From contig JABMNG010000015.1 of assembly GCA_013205275.1 (NCBI GenBank), positions 1 through 5,155 on the forward strand: a stretch of DNA of 5,155 nucleotides, read 5' to 3'. This stretch comes from Methylophilales bacterium (GTDB lineage Bacteria > Pseudomonadota > Gammaproteobacteria > Burkholderiales > Methylophilaceae). The translations under genes were made by a program, and so were the position numbers. The notes under the pieces were generated by a model. It ran no database searches, was not told the DNA's origin, and saw only the letters and a program-made list of their open reading frames with translations. Below, one piece after another: positions 1 through 5,155 of the stretch. How positions within the stretch are numbered: the stretch's first letter is position 1; the number at the start of each line of letters is the position of its first letter.

Positions 1-355
1 CTTTAAGACGCTCTTTAATTCTTGCAGATTTACCTGAAAGATCTCTAAGATAAAATAGTTTAGCTCGTCTTACATCGCCTCTTCTCTTAACAACAATGCT
101 TTCTATCGCAGGCGAATGTAACTGGAATGTTCTTTCGATTCCTTCTCCCTCTGATATTTTTCTCACGATAAATGCTGAATTAAGCCCGCGATTCTTTTTA
201 GCAATGACTAATCCCTCAAAAATCTGAACCCTTTTTCTGGTCCCTTCAATAACATTCACCCCGACTGTGACTGTGTCACCCGCAGCAAACTTCGGTATCT
301 TTTTGCCAAGTCGCGCAATTTCCTCGCGCTCTAATGTTTCAATAATATTTGCCAT
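1..355 (-). CDS. rplS: 50S ribosomal protein L19, 3' end cut by window edge
   Basis: L19 is a large-subunit ribosomal protein that sits at the 30S/50S interface and helps form intersubunit bridges. The ATG at 355 opens a frame of 118 codons that runs off the left edge without a stop. The protein begins MANIIETLEREEIARLGKKI. It carries the family hallmarks GDTVTVGVNVIEGTRKRVQ (residues about 27-45), NRGLNSAFIVRKISEGEG (about 56-73), RRGDVRRAKLFYLR (about 91-104) and RIKERL near the visible end. E. coli L19 is 115 residues and ends at the equivalent of RIKERLN. Allowing for about three extra residues near the N terminus here, only the last few residues or the stop are missing. The N-terminal form is the one I associate with Betaproteobacteria. 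The gene follows trmD after 17 bases and has a clear Shine-Dalgarno sequence, so it is the last visible gene of the rpsP operon. Confidence 0.98.
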   Translation of the reverse strand, partial: MANIIETLEREEIARLGKKIPKFAAGDTVTVGVNVIEGTRKRVQIFEGLVIAKKNRGLNSAFIVRKISEGEGIERTFQLHSPAIESIVVKRRGDVRRAKLFYLRDLSGKSARIKERLK

Positions 356-362
356 CGTTTAG

Positions 363-370
363 TTCCTTTT
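363..370 (-). promoter_or_regulatory. Shine-Dalgarno site of rplS
   Basis: On the minus strand AAAAGGAA lies in the 17-base trmD-rplS spacer, with seven bases between it and the ATG at 355. It is among the best ribosome binding sites in the window and fixes the rplS start. A strong site before a ribosomal protein gene fits the need for much more L19 than TrmD from a shared mRNA; that last point is inference. Confidence 0.75.
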
Positions 371-372
371 AG

Positions 373-1152
373 TTATAAAGAGTCTTGTTCCTGCTCACCT
401 CTTACTTCTTCAAGCAGACGAGTCTCTTCTTTCGTCAACAACCTTTCGGCTAATAAATCTGGACGTCTAATCCAGGTTACTCTTAGCGACTCTTTAAGCC
501 GCCATATTCTTATTTTTTCATGGTCACCCGACATCAAAATATCCGGGACTTTCATACCATCGTATATCTCAGGTCTTGTAAAGTGTGGATGATCGAGCAG
601 GCCATTAACGAATGAATCCTGAACTGCAGACTCCTCATCATTTAGCACACCGGGTAATTGTCTAACCATGCAATCAATTAGTGTCATGGTTGGAATCTCC
701 CCTCCGCTCGTTACAAAATCACCTATAGAGATCTCTTCATCAATCCAAGGGCTGACTCTTTCATCTATACCTTCATACCGACTAGCAATAAAAATCAAAT
801 TTTTTTCTTTTACTAGACTGTTAACCAATTTATGGTTCAAGGGCTTTCCTCTCGGCGACATATGAATAACTTTGCCGCTATCTAACCCCTGTCCTTCTTG
901 TCTTTTTTTAGCAGCTCTAATTGATTTAACAATAGGGTCTGCCATCATAAGCATCCCAGGCCCTCCGCCATATGGGCGATCGTCAACCGTCTTATGCTCA
1001 TTATGAGAAAATTCTCTTGGGTTCCATAAATGGAGGTCCACATTTTTCTCTTTAAAGGCTCTTCCAACAACGCCGTACTCTGTTAAGGCCAAGAACATTT
1101 CTGGCATTAATGTTATGACGTCAAAAGTAAATTGGGGCTTAGAAATTTTCAT
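373..1152 (-). CDS. trmD: tRNA (guanine-N1)-methyltransferase (m1G37)
   Basis: TrmD methylates N1 of G37, next to the anticodon of tRNAs reading CUN, CCN and CGG codons, using S-adenosylmethionine, and so prevents +1 frameshifting. It is a cytoplasmic homodimer of the SPOUT family with a trefoil-knotted SAM site. The 259 residues match the usual length (255 in E. coli). Visible motifs are FDVITLMPEMF (10-20), VDDRPYGGGPGM (56-67), MSPRGKPL (98-105), RYEGIDERV (125-133), IGDFVTSGGE (143-152) and LPGVLNDEESAVQDSF (166-181). The last contains D179, equivalent to the catalytic Asp of DSF in E. coli TrmD. The C-terminal tRNA-binding part has LLDHPHFTRPEIYDG and IRIWRLKESL. The residue before RYEG is Ser where most homologues have Gly (see findings). 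The ATG at 1152 lies nine residues before the conserved FDV and overlaps the rimM end by 14 bases, suggesting translational coupling; its Shine-Dalgarno is poor. Confidence 0.98.
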   Translation of the reverse strand: MKISKPQFTFDVITLMPEMFLALTEYGVVGRAFKEKNVDLHLWNPREFSHNEHKTVDDRPYGGGPGMLMMADPIVKSIRAAKKRQEGQGLDSGKVIHMSPRGKPLNHKLVNSLVKEKNLIFIASRYEGIDERVSPWIDEEISIGDFVTSGGEIPTMTLIDCMVRQLPGVLNDEESAVQDSFVNGLLDHPHFTRPEIYDGMKVPDILMSGDHEKIRIWRLKESLRVTWIRRPDLLAERLLTKEETRLLEEVRGEQEQDSL

Positions 1153-1639
1153 CCCAATCTACTAGGATGCTTTTCTTAACTAAATCAATATTTAGAATTA
1201 CATTATCTAAATATGGAATCAATGTTTCTTTTTCACCCTTTATAACTAACACGTCATTAGATCCAGTTTCCATTATTGAATCTACAACGCCAAAATTAAA
1301 TTTTTCCTGATTAAATACTTCTAGCCCAATTAAATCAGACCAGTAATATTTTCCTTTCTCTAAAATCGGTAAATCATTCTTTTTAATACCAATTAGGTAA
1401 CCTCTAAGCCGATCAGCCTCATTACGGTCGTTAGTATTTTCTATCTTTGCCAGTACGGTTCGTCCTTGCATGGACGACTCTTGTACTTTTAACTCACCCC
1501 ACTCTATTTCATCCTTCGATAAAAACCAGACTGGGTGGCTACATAAGGCATTTATTTCTTCACTAAAAGGCTGAATTTTTAACCAGCCCTTTATTCCATG
1601 AGAGCCTACTACTTTTCCCATGACGACAAATTCACTCAT
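1139..1639 (-). CDS. rimM: 16S rRNA processing / 30S maturation factor RimM
   Basis: RimM is a cytoplasmic assembly factor that binds the 30S head near S19 and helps late 16S rRNA maturation. At 166 residues it is close to the usual 170-180. The N-terminal barrel domain is marked by VMGKVVGSHGIKGWLKI (about 6-22). An Asn-Asp-Arg-Asn-Glu-Ala-Asp-Arg stretch with LRGYLIGI follows (70-85). The C-terminal PRC-barrel domain has YYWSDLIGLEV (98-108), METGSNDVLVI (123-133) and LIPYLDNVILNIDLV through VDW (140-162). The ATG at 1639 is 26 bases after the rpsP stop. No in-frame start codon lies further upstream in that spacer, and the next in-frame ATG (residue 7) would cut the first beta strand. The only AAGGA-like sequence sits at the rpsP stop, about 22 bases away, so no well-placed Shine-Dalgarno is visible. 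The 3' end overlaps trmD. Confidence 0.97.
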   Translation of the reverse strand: MSEFVVMGKVVGSHGIKGWLKIQPFSEEINALCSHPVWFLSKDEIEWGELKVQESSMQGRTVLAKIENTNDRNEADRLRGYLIGIKKNDLPILEKGKYYWSDLIGLEVFNQEKFNFGVVDSIMETGSNDVLVIKGEKETLIPYLDNVILNIDLVKKSILVDWDENF

Positions 1640-1665
1640 TGGTTCAGGATCTGAATTTGACTTCC

Positions 1666-2103
1666 TTATTTATCTTCTGCGGCTGGAGCTTCTTCAGCTG
1701 GTGCTGGTGCTGCTTCTGCGGCTGGAGCTTCTTCAGCTGGTGCTGGTGCTGCTTCTGCTTCTGCTGCGGCTATTTCAGCTGCTTTTTCAGCTGCTTTTTT
1801 CGCTTTTTTCGCCTCACTCTTGTCTAAATCTTTTTTCTTCATCGCAGCAAGACCTTCTGGGCCTTTTGCATTTAATTTAACAATTCGGCTCATTGTTTCT
1901 GACAACAATGCACCGTGACCTTGCCAATAAGTAATTCGCTCTAAATTTAATTTTAATGCTTCAGAGCCTTCTCTTGCCATTGGGTTATAAAATCCAACTC
2001 GCTCGATGAATCTTCCGTCTCTTCGCATCTTTGAATCAGCCACTACCACGTTAAAATAAGGTCTATTTTTAGATCCACCTCTTGAAAGTCTAATGATTAC
2101 CAT
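1666..2103 (-). CDS. rpsP: 30S ribosomal protein S16 with long Ala/Pro/Glu C-terminal tail
   Basis: S16 binds 16S rRNA in the body of the small subunit and is an early assembly protein. Residues 1 to about 80 are the conserved domain: MVIIRLSRGGSKNRPYFNVV at the N terminus, DSKMRRDGRFIERVGFYNP (23-41), and LNLERITYWQGHGALLSETM (52-71). The family core is about 80-90 residues, but this protein has 145. The remainder is a Lys-rich, then Ala/Glu-rich segment (about 89-117), followed by two identical 13-residue units AAPAPAEEAPAAE (118-130 and 131-143) and a final DK. The tail looks disordered, or partly helical in its KKAAEKAAE portion. Shorter Ala-rich S16 tails occur in other Betaproteobacteria, from memory. 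The ATG at 2103 is preceded by an AAAGAGA ribosome binding site and a strong promoter, making this the first gene of the rpsP-rimM-trmD-rplS operon. Confidence 0.98.
   Translation of the reverse strand: MVIIRLSRGGSKNRPYFNVVVADSKMRRDGRFIERVGFYNPMAREGSEALKLNLERITYWQGHGALLSETMSRIVKLNAKGPEGLAAMKKKDLDKSEAKKAKKAAEKAAEIAAAEAEAAPAPAEEAPAAEAAPAPAEEAPAAEDK
1674..1757. repeat. 39-base exact tandem repeat inside the 3' end of rpsP
   Basis: The units at 1674-1712 and 1713-1751 are identical, starting cttctgcggctggagcttct on the plus strand. Six more matching bases follow (1752-1757) before the match breaks down. The period is a multiple of three and encodes the 13-residue unit AAPAPAEEAPAAE twice, so unit gain or loss keeps the frame. 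Perfect nucleotide identity, despite the freedom of third codon positions, points to a recent duplication or repeated homogenisation by slippage. It also makes long open frames on the plus strand (about 1620-1880), which I regard as artefacts. Confidence 0.95.
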
Positions 2104-2110
2104 AATTTAT

Positions 2111-2117
2111 TCTCTTT
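2111..2117 (-). promoter_or_regulatory. Likely ribosome binding site of rpsP
   Basis: Minus-strand AAAGAGA ends seven bases before the ATG at 2103. It is a partial match to the anti-Shine-Dalgarno complement, but the spacing is good and it supports the chosen start. Confidence 0.55.
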
Positions 2118-2139
2118 ACTAAATAATTTTCTACAGAAA

Positions 2140-2176
2140 GGGCGGAATTTTACGCTATTTTAGGTTGCTTTGGCAA
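2140..2176 (-). promoter_or_regulatory. Sigma70-type promoter of the rpsP-rimM-trmD-rplS operon
   Basis: On the minus strand a -35 box TTGCCA (2171-2176) and a -10 box TAAAAT (2147-2152) are separated by 18 bases. The -10 is followed by the GC-rich discriminator TCCGCCC, after which transcription probably starts near 2139-2141. That leaves a leader of about 36-38 bases before the rpsP ATG. A GC-rich discriminator is characteristic of stable RNA and ribosomal protein promoters repressed by ppGpp/DksA, so stringent control is plausible but inferred. The whole queC-rpsP gap (2104-2215) holds nothing else I can support: no tRNA, no small open frame, and no U-tract terminator for queC. Confidence 0.7.
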
Positions 2177-2215
2177 GCTAATTGTTTGCATCGCACGAAG
2201 CAGATACTGAAAATT

Positions 2216-2896
2216 TTACTGTGGGGCCACATATTGTGTGGGGTCCTCAATATTTGCCTGCTTAAATCCCTCTTTTCTCAGTCGGCAAGAGTCGCATTTA
2301 CCGCACGCAAGCCCATCTGAAGTCGCTTGATAGCATGATACTGTTGAAGAGTAATCAATGCCACACTTTTCACCCTCATGAATAATCTCAGATTTTGAGA
2401 GATGGATTAATGGTGTATGTATCTGAATATTTTTTCCTTCAATTGCGCTTTTTGTTGCTAAATTAGCCATTGTTTGAAAACTTGCAATATATTCTGGTCG
2501 GCAATCTGGGTAACCAGAATAATCCACCGCATTCACACCAATAAAAATATTTTGACTGCCTATTGTTTCAGCCCATGCCAAAGCTAAGGTCATCATGATG
2601 GTATTTCTAGCTGGGACATAGGTTGACGGGATTCCCTCTGAGGCAATTTCTGGAATAGTCATCGATTGGTTCGTCAAGGAAGAGCTTTTTAACCAACTCA
2701 AATCAATGTCAATAATTTTATGTTCTTTAACGTTGAAAAATTTCGCAATACGATTTGCTGCTTTTAACTCGGCATTATGCCTTTGGTGGTAATTAATTGT
2801 CATGGCATAACATTCGTACCCCTCCCTTGAGGCGATACCTAATACTGTAGCTGAATCCAATCCTCCAGACAGCAGTATAATCGCGGTTCTAGACAC
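2216..2896 (-). CDS. queC: 7-cyano-7-deazaguanine (preQ0) synthase
   Basis: QueC converts 7-carboxy-7-deazaguanine to 7-cyano-7-deazaguanine (preQ0) with ATP and ammonia, the step after QueE in the cytoplasmic queuosine pathway. The 226 residues match the usual 220-235. The ATP pyrophosphatase P-loop SGGLDS is at 10-15. Other family blocks are YHQRHNAELKAA (36-47), STYVPARNTIMMTLALAWAE (91-110), GVNAVDYSGYPDCRPEY (120-136) and HTPLIHLSKSEII (160-172). The zinc site is C188, C198, C201 and C204, with spacing C-x9-C-x2-C-x2-C. The start is GTG at 2896, chosen because it places the P-loop at residue 10 as in homologues; the next ATG (residue 32) would delete it. The gene overlaps the queE end by 8 bases, which favours coupled translation. 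Other queuosine genes (folE, queD, queF, tgt, queA, queG) are not in the window. Confidence 0.98.
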   Translation of the reverse strand: MSRTAIILLSGGLDSATVLGIASREGYECYAMTINYHQRHNAELKAANRIAKFFNVKEHKIIDIDLSWLKSSSLTNQSMTIPEIASEGIPSTYVPARNTIMMTLALAWAETIGSQNIFIGVNAVDYSGYPDCRPEYIASFQTMANLATKSAIEGKNIQIHTPLIHLSKSEIIHEGEKCGIDYSSTVSCYQATSDGLACGKCDSCRLRKEGFKQANIEDPTQYVAPQ

Positions 2897-3539
2897 CTTT
2901 CTTGTCCCCCCAAATAACCTTATGAAGTTGTAATTGCAATCTCACTCGCAGTCTATCTTTTAGTATCCATGAGGCCAGATCCTCTGGATTAACCTGACCA
3001 TAAACCGGTGACAAAAGGATTTCTGCCTTATTTGCTAGATTTTCTTTTAAAATAATTGTCTTTGCCCATTCATAATCATCTTGATTGGTAATAACAATTT
3101 TAATTTCATCGTCAGGCTTAATAAAGGCCAAATTATTCCAATCATAATTTTTAATCTCTCCCGATCCAGGGGTTTTAATGTCGAGAATAATTTTAGCTCT
3201 AGGGTCAATATTTTCAATAGATACCGCACCCCCAGTCTCAATCGACACTTGATAGCCCATATCACTTAACTGATTTATAAAATCAAAGCATGGTTTTTGT
3301 GCCAAGGGCTCTCCCCCGGTAACCGTAACAAATTTTGTGTCGTATTGCTTTATCTCTTCAAAAATTTGCTCAAATGTATAATTTCTCCCATCGTGAAATG
3401 CATACGCAGTGTCACAGTATACGCACCGCATTGGACAGCCAGTAAGTCGAATAAAAATTGTAGGGAGGCCAATCCGGGTTGACTCACCCTGAACGGAATA
3501 AAAGATTTCATTAATTTTTAAATGTTCTGATTTAGACAC
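2889..3539 (-). CDS. queE: 7-carboxy-7-deazaguanine synthase (radical SAM)
   Basis: QueE is a radical SAM enzyme that rearranges 6-carboxy-5,6,7,8-tetrahydropterin into 7-carboxy-7-deazaguanine, supplying QueC. The 216 residues fit the family. Near the N terminus is INEIFYSVQGES (9-20), followed by the 4Fe-4S ligands C35, C39 and C42, spaced C-x3-C-x2-C as in canonical radical SAM enzymes. The SAM-contacting motif VTGGEP is at 73-78, ETGG at 101-104, DIKTPGSGE at 120-128 and LQLHKVIWG at 203-211. The start is GTG at 3539, 16 bases after the cpoB stop. No ATG, GTG or TTG lies upstream in frame before a stop, and the conserved EIFYSVQGE block begins at residue 11, so the start is fairly safe although no Shine-Dalgarno is visible. 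It overlaps queC and probably sits in the tol-pal transcript. Confidence 0.98.
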   Translation of the reverse strand: MSKSEHLKINEIFYSVQGESTRIGLPTIFIRLTGCPMRCVYCDTAYAFHDGRNYTFEQIFEEIKQYDTKFVTVTGGEPLAQKPCFDFINQLSDMGYQVSIETGGAVSIENIDPRAKIILDIKTPGSGEIKNYDWNNLAFIKPDDEIKIVITNQDDYEWAKTIILKENLANKAEILLSPVYGQVNPEDLASWILKDRLRVRLQLQLHKVIWGDKKGV

Positions 3540-3555
3540 TGTGAATTTTAAAAGA

Positions 3556-4425
3556 TTAAAATTTGATTGACTCTAACGCCTTGAGTCTACTCTGGGCGCT
3601 AGGAATAATGTCGGCATTTGGGTATTTTTTTATTAAGTCTTGTAAGGATATTTTTGCTTTGGTAATTTCAGTGAGCTGAATTTGACAATTTGCAATGCCA
3701 TACATTGCCTCAGGCAGCATATTGCCATCCGGGTAGATCTCTAAAATCTTTGTATAAGTCTTAATTGCTGCGCTGTAGTTTTTGAGTGAATATTGTGAAT
3801 AGCCTACGTAGTATTTAGCTTCTGAGATAAGCTCGGATTTTGGATAAATTGTCACAAATCGATCAAAGGCGTCAAAAGACTCTTTATATTTTGTTGCCCT
3901 AAGGAGCGCTTTCGCCTCAGAGAAAGCGGTGAGCTCAATATTTTTATCAACTAAATCAGGTAGCGTTTCATCAACCCCATTAGCTTCTTGCATTAGCGGC
4001 TCTGTTATCTTTAAACTTTGCTCTGCATCTTTAGCCTGGCTTGATTCTGGTGTTGTTTCAATGTTAATTTTTTTTTCATCTTTTTTTGATAAAGAATCAA
4101 TGTTCAATTCAAGGCCTCGGAGTCTGTCGTTTAGCTCTTGATAAAGAATTTTTTGTCTTTCTTCAGAGTTTTTACTTTGAAAGTGTAAAACCTCTATCTC
4201 GCCGTTTAACTTAGAAATTTGGTCAAGTATGGCGCTTAATTCATTTTGAAATTTTATTAGGTTTTGATTTTTTATTGCTTGATTAACTTTGTAGTCGATA
4301 TTTTTTTGAATATTATCAAGTTGGTCTTGTATGCTGTTTAATTTCTTTCTTGCCTCTTCGTCTTCAAAGATAGCAAAGGCAGAATTCGCAACAAATAATA
4401 GACCAACCCAAAAATATTTTTTCAT
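3556..4425 (-). CDS. cpoB: Cell division coordinator CpoB (YbgF), periplasmic TPR protein
   Basis: CpoB (formerly YbgF) is a periplasmic protein that associates with TolA and, in E. coli, coordinates PBP1B peptidoglycan synthesis with Tol-Pal-driven outer-membrane constriction. The 289-residue product starts with a Sec signal peptide, MKKYFWVGLLFVANSAFA, with probable cleavage after residue 18. The mature start IFEDEEARKKL resembles the (A/I)FEDDEAR start of betaproteobacterial homologues as I recall them. Residues about 22-115 form a coiled coil rich in heptad-like Leu/Ile, the trimerisation domain of the family. A low-complexity, acidic linker spans about 116-165. Three tetratricopeptide units follow at about 166-198, 199-235 and 236-272, with YPKSE, YPDG and YPNAD marking the end of each. 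The ATG at 4425 is 19 bases after the pal stop, with only a weak Shine-Dalgarno. Position between pal and queE matches the common tolB-pal-ybgF-queE-queC order. Confidence 0.96.
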   Translation of the reverse strand: MKKYFWVGLLFVANSAFAIFEDEEARKKLNSIQDQLDNIQKNIDYKVNQAIKNQNLIKFQNELSAILDQISKLNGEIEVLHFQSKNSEERQKILYQELNDRLRGLELNIDSLSKKDEKKINIETTPESSQAKDAEQSLKITEPLMQEANGVDETLPDLVDKNIELTAFSEAKALLRATKYKESFDAFDRFVTIYPKSELISEAKYYVGYSQYSLKNYSAAIKTYTKILEIYPDGNMLPEAMYGIANCQIQLTEITKAKISLQDLIKKYPNADIIPSAQSRLKALESIKF

Positions 4426-4444
4426 TAACTGCTTTTAATTGAAA

Positions 4445-4942
4445 TTACTCGCCTACGTAAGCAATGTCAGCGCGTCTGTCTTTATCGCATTCAGCTGCTT
4501 TACACTCTTGATTGGAGTTTTCTTCACCATAGCTAATTGTCTCAACATTGTTATCACCAATGCCTAAGCCACTCAATGCTTCACTAACAGCAACAGAACG
4601 TTTTTGACCTAATGATAGATTGTATTCATGTGAGCCCCTATAATCTGCATGGCCATTAATTGTGACAGCAACATTGTGTTTGCTAACAAATGCCGCATGT
4701 GCCGCTAACATATCACTATATTCAGGCTTGATACTGTATTTGTCATAATCAAAATAAATGCTGCGACTTGTTAATAGAGGGTTGCTGCTTAATTCTTCTC
4801 TTGCGGCTGGACTAAGCTCAGCTATTTGTGATGTTAATTCTGGAAATGGGGCATTAAGGCCCATAGAATCCTTAATGTCTGTGGAGCTACAACCTATCAT
4901 TGAAGACGCCATCATCATTGCTAGTAGAAGTGATTTTTTCAT
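4445..4942 (-). CDS. pal: Peptidoglycan-associated lipoprotein Pal
   Basis: Pal is an outer-membrane lipoprotein that binds peptidoglycan non-covalently and interacts with TolB. From the ATG at 4942 the product is 165 residues. It has a lipoprotein signal peptide MKKSLLLAMMMASSMIGC; lipobox MIGC makes C18 the lipidated residue. A linker of about 40 residues follows. The OmpA-like domain starts at SIYFDYDKYSIKPEY (61-75) and contains NGHADYRGSHEYNLSLGQKR (96-115), ISYGEEN and RRADIAYV (156-163). HAD and the later Arg correspond to residues that bind meso-diaminopimelate in the family. Two cysteines, C147 and C152, could form a disulfide. An upstream in-frame ATG at 4960 would add METKRN. I prefer 4942 because it gives a standard MKK signal peptide and has a GGAG 12 bases upstream, whereas the region before 4960 is only A/T. 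The gene follows tolB after 32 bases. Confidence 0.96.
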   Translation of the reverse strand: MKKSLLLAMMMASSMIGCSSTDIKDSMGLNAPFPELTSQIAELSPAAREELSSNPLLTSRSIYFDYDKYSIKPEYSDMLAAHAAFVSKHNVAVTINGHADYRGSHEYNLSLGQKRSVAVSEALSGLGIGDNNVETISYGEENSNQECKAAECDKDRRADIAYVGE

Positions 4943-4974
4943 ATTCCGTTTAGTCTCCATTAAATTTTAATTTT

Positions 4975-5155
4975 TTAGTCACTCAAAGGGCTCCACGTCG
5001 GCTCCTGAATTCTTTCTTGGCCTAAATTGATTGGCGCTACTTTAAGACCATTTATCGATACTGTACCAATTTTTGTGGGTTTTCCCAAGTCTTTATAAGT
5101 AAATAGTACCATATGACCGTTTGGGGAGAATACCGGGGACTCATCATGCGGCCCC
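4975..5155 (-). CDS. tolB: Tol-Pal system protein TolB, C-terminal fragment
   Basis: TolB is a periplasmic protein with a C-terminal six-bladed beta-propeller that binds Pal and, when energised through TolA/TolQR, releases it. Only the last 59 residues are in the window; the gene continues past the right edge. The visible frame reads from GPHDESPVFSPNGHMVLFTY to EPTWSPLSD and the stop TAA at 4975-4977. SPVFSPNG and EPTWSP are the repeated (P)xWSPDG-like propeller blade motifs. The final blade closing with EPTWSP matches betaproteobacterial TolB C termini as I remember them. Its position immediately before pal and cpoB confirms the identification. The cut is due to the window edge and not to a broken gene. 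Confidence 0.93.
   Translation of the reverse strand, partial: GPHDESPVFSPNGHMVLFTYKDLGKPTKIGTVSINGLKVAPINLGQERIQEPTWSPLSD

Noticed and set aside
1620..1880. Overlapping plus-strand open frames rich in Leu, Phe, Trp and Cys that look like membrane or cysteine-repeat proteins
   Set aside because: They are antisense to the Ala/Glu/Pro tail of rpsP. GCT/GCA/GAA-rich repeats read backwards give Leu/Ser/Cys/Phe runs without stops. They show no ribosome binding site and no family match, and the S16 gene is certain.
2165..2205. Imperfect inverted repeats in the queC-rpsP gap (GCTT/AAGC around the -35, and a GCTTCGTGCGATGC near-palindrome) as a terminator, operator or riboswitch
   Set aside because: The stems are four bases or need impossible two-base loops, and have no U-tract. 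One simply overlaps the -35 box. A preQ1 riboswitch would belong before a queuosine gene, not after one.
2227..2241. Short hairpin (CCACA, five-base loop, TGTGG) at the end of queC as a terminator
   Set aside because: The stem is only five pairs, lies within the last queC codons, and is not followed by a U-tract on the minus strand.
3047..3482. Three alternative open frames of 60-72 residues across queE (both strands)
   Set aside because: All lie inside queE, whose iron-sulfur, SAM and C-terminal motifs are intact in the main frame. They are chance frames in AT-rich DNA.
4943..4960. Longer Pal start at the ATG at 4960, adding METKRN
   Set aside because: It has no ribosome binding site and would put charged residues before a standard MKK lipoprotein signal. 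The ATG at 4942 fits better, although the longer form cannot be excluded.
1..5155. An undescribed system: mobile element, defence island, CRISPR array, tRNA or other RNA gene
   Set aside because: Every stretch is covered by conserved housekeeping genes with normal spacers, the largest gap being 112 bases. There are no integrase or transposase motifs, spaced repeats, terminal inverted repeats, or tRNA-like cloverleaf sequences.

Overview
The window is an ordinary, gene-dense, AT-rich stretch of bacterial chromosome. All nine genes lie on the minus strand, so transcription runs from the right end to the left. The proteins look betaproteobacterial. L19 begins NIIETLEREEIARLGK and carries GTRKRVQ and RRGDVRRAKL, and TrmD has VRQLPGVLNDEESAVQDSF; both resemble betaproteobacterial forms more than those of E. 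coli-type gammaproteobacteria. Together with the low GC content and short spacers, this suggests a streamlined, possibly aquatic betaproteobacterium. An OM43-like Methylophilales member is my best guess, but that is inference from remembered family patterns and not a search result.

Right-hand block (5155 down to 2216), in transcription order: the 3' end of tolB, then pal, cpoB (ybgF), queE and queC. TolB, Pal and CpoB belong to the Tol-Pal envelope system, which links the outer membrane to peptidoglycan and helps constrict the envelope at division. QueE and QueC make the 7-deazaguanine intermediate preQ0 on the way to the tRNA nucleoside queuosine. The genes are spaced 16 to 32 bases apart, and queE and queC overlap by 8 bases, as expected for one operon. 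This gene order is widespread in Beta- and Gammaproteobacteria.

Junction (2215 to 2104): 112 bases without a gene. They hold a good sigma70-type promoter with a GC-rich discriminator reading into rpsP. I see no convincing terminator after queC.

Left-hand block (2103 down to 1): rpsP, rimM, trmD and the nearly complete rplS. This is the classic operon for ribosomal protein S16, the 30S maturation factor RimM, the tRNA m1G37 methyltransferase and ribosomal protein L19. The rimM and trmD genes overlap by 14 bases. The most unusual item is a long Ala/Pro/Glu/Lys tail on S16, whose end is encoded by two exact tandem copies of a 39-base unit.

I looked on both strands for an undescribed system, a mobile element, a CRISPR array or an RNA gene and found none. 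The plus-strand reading frames are shadows of the minus-strand genes. The findings are details inside well-known genes.
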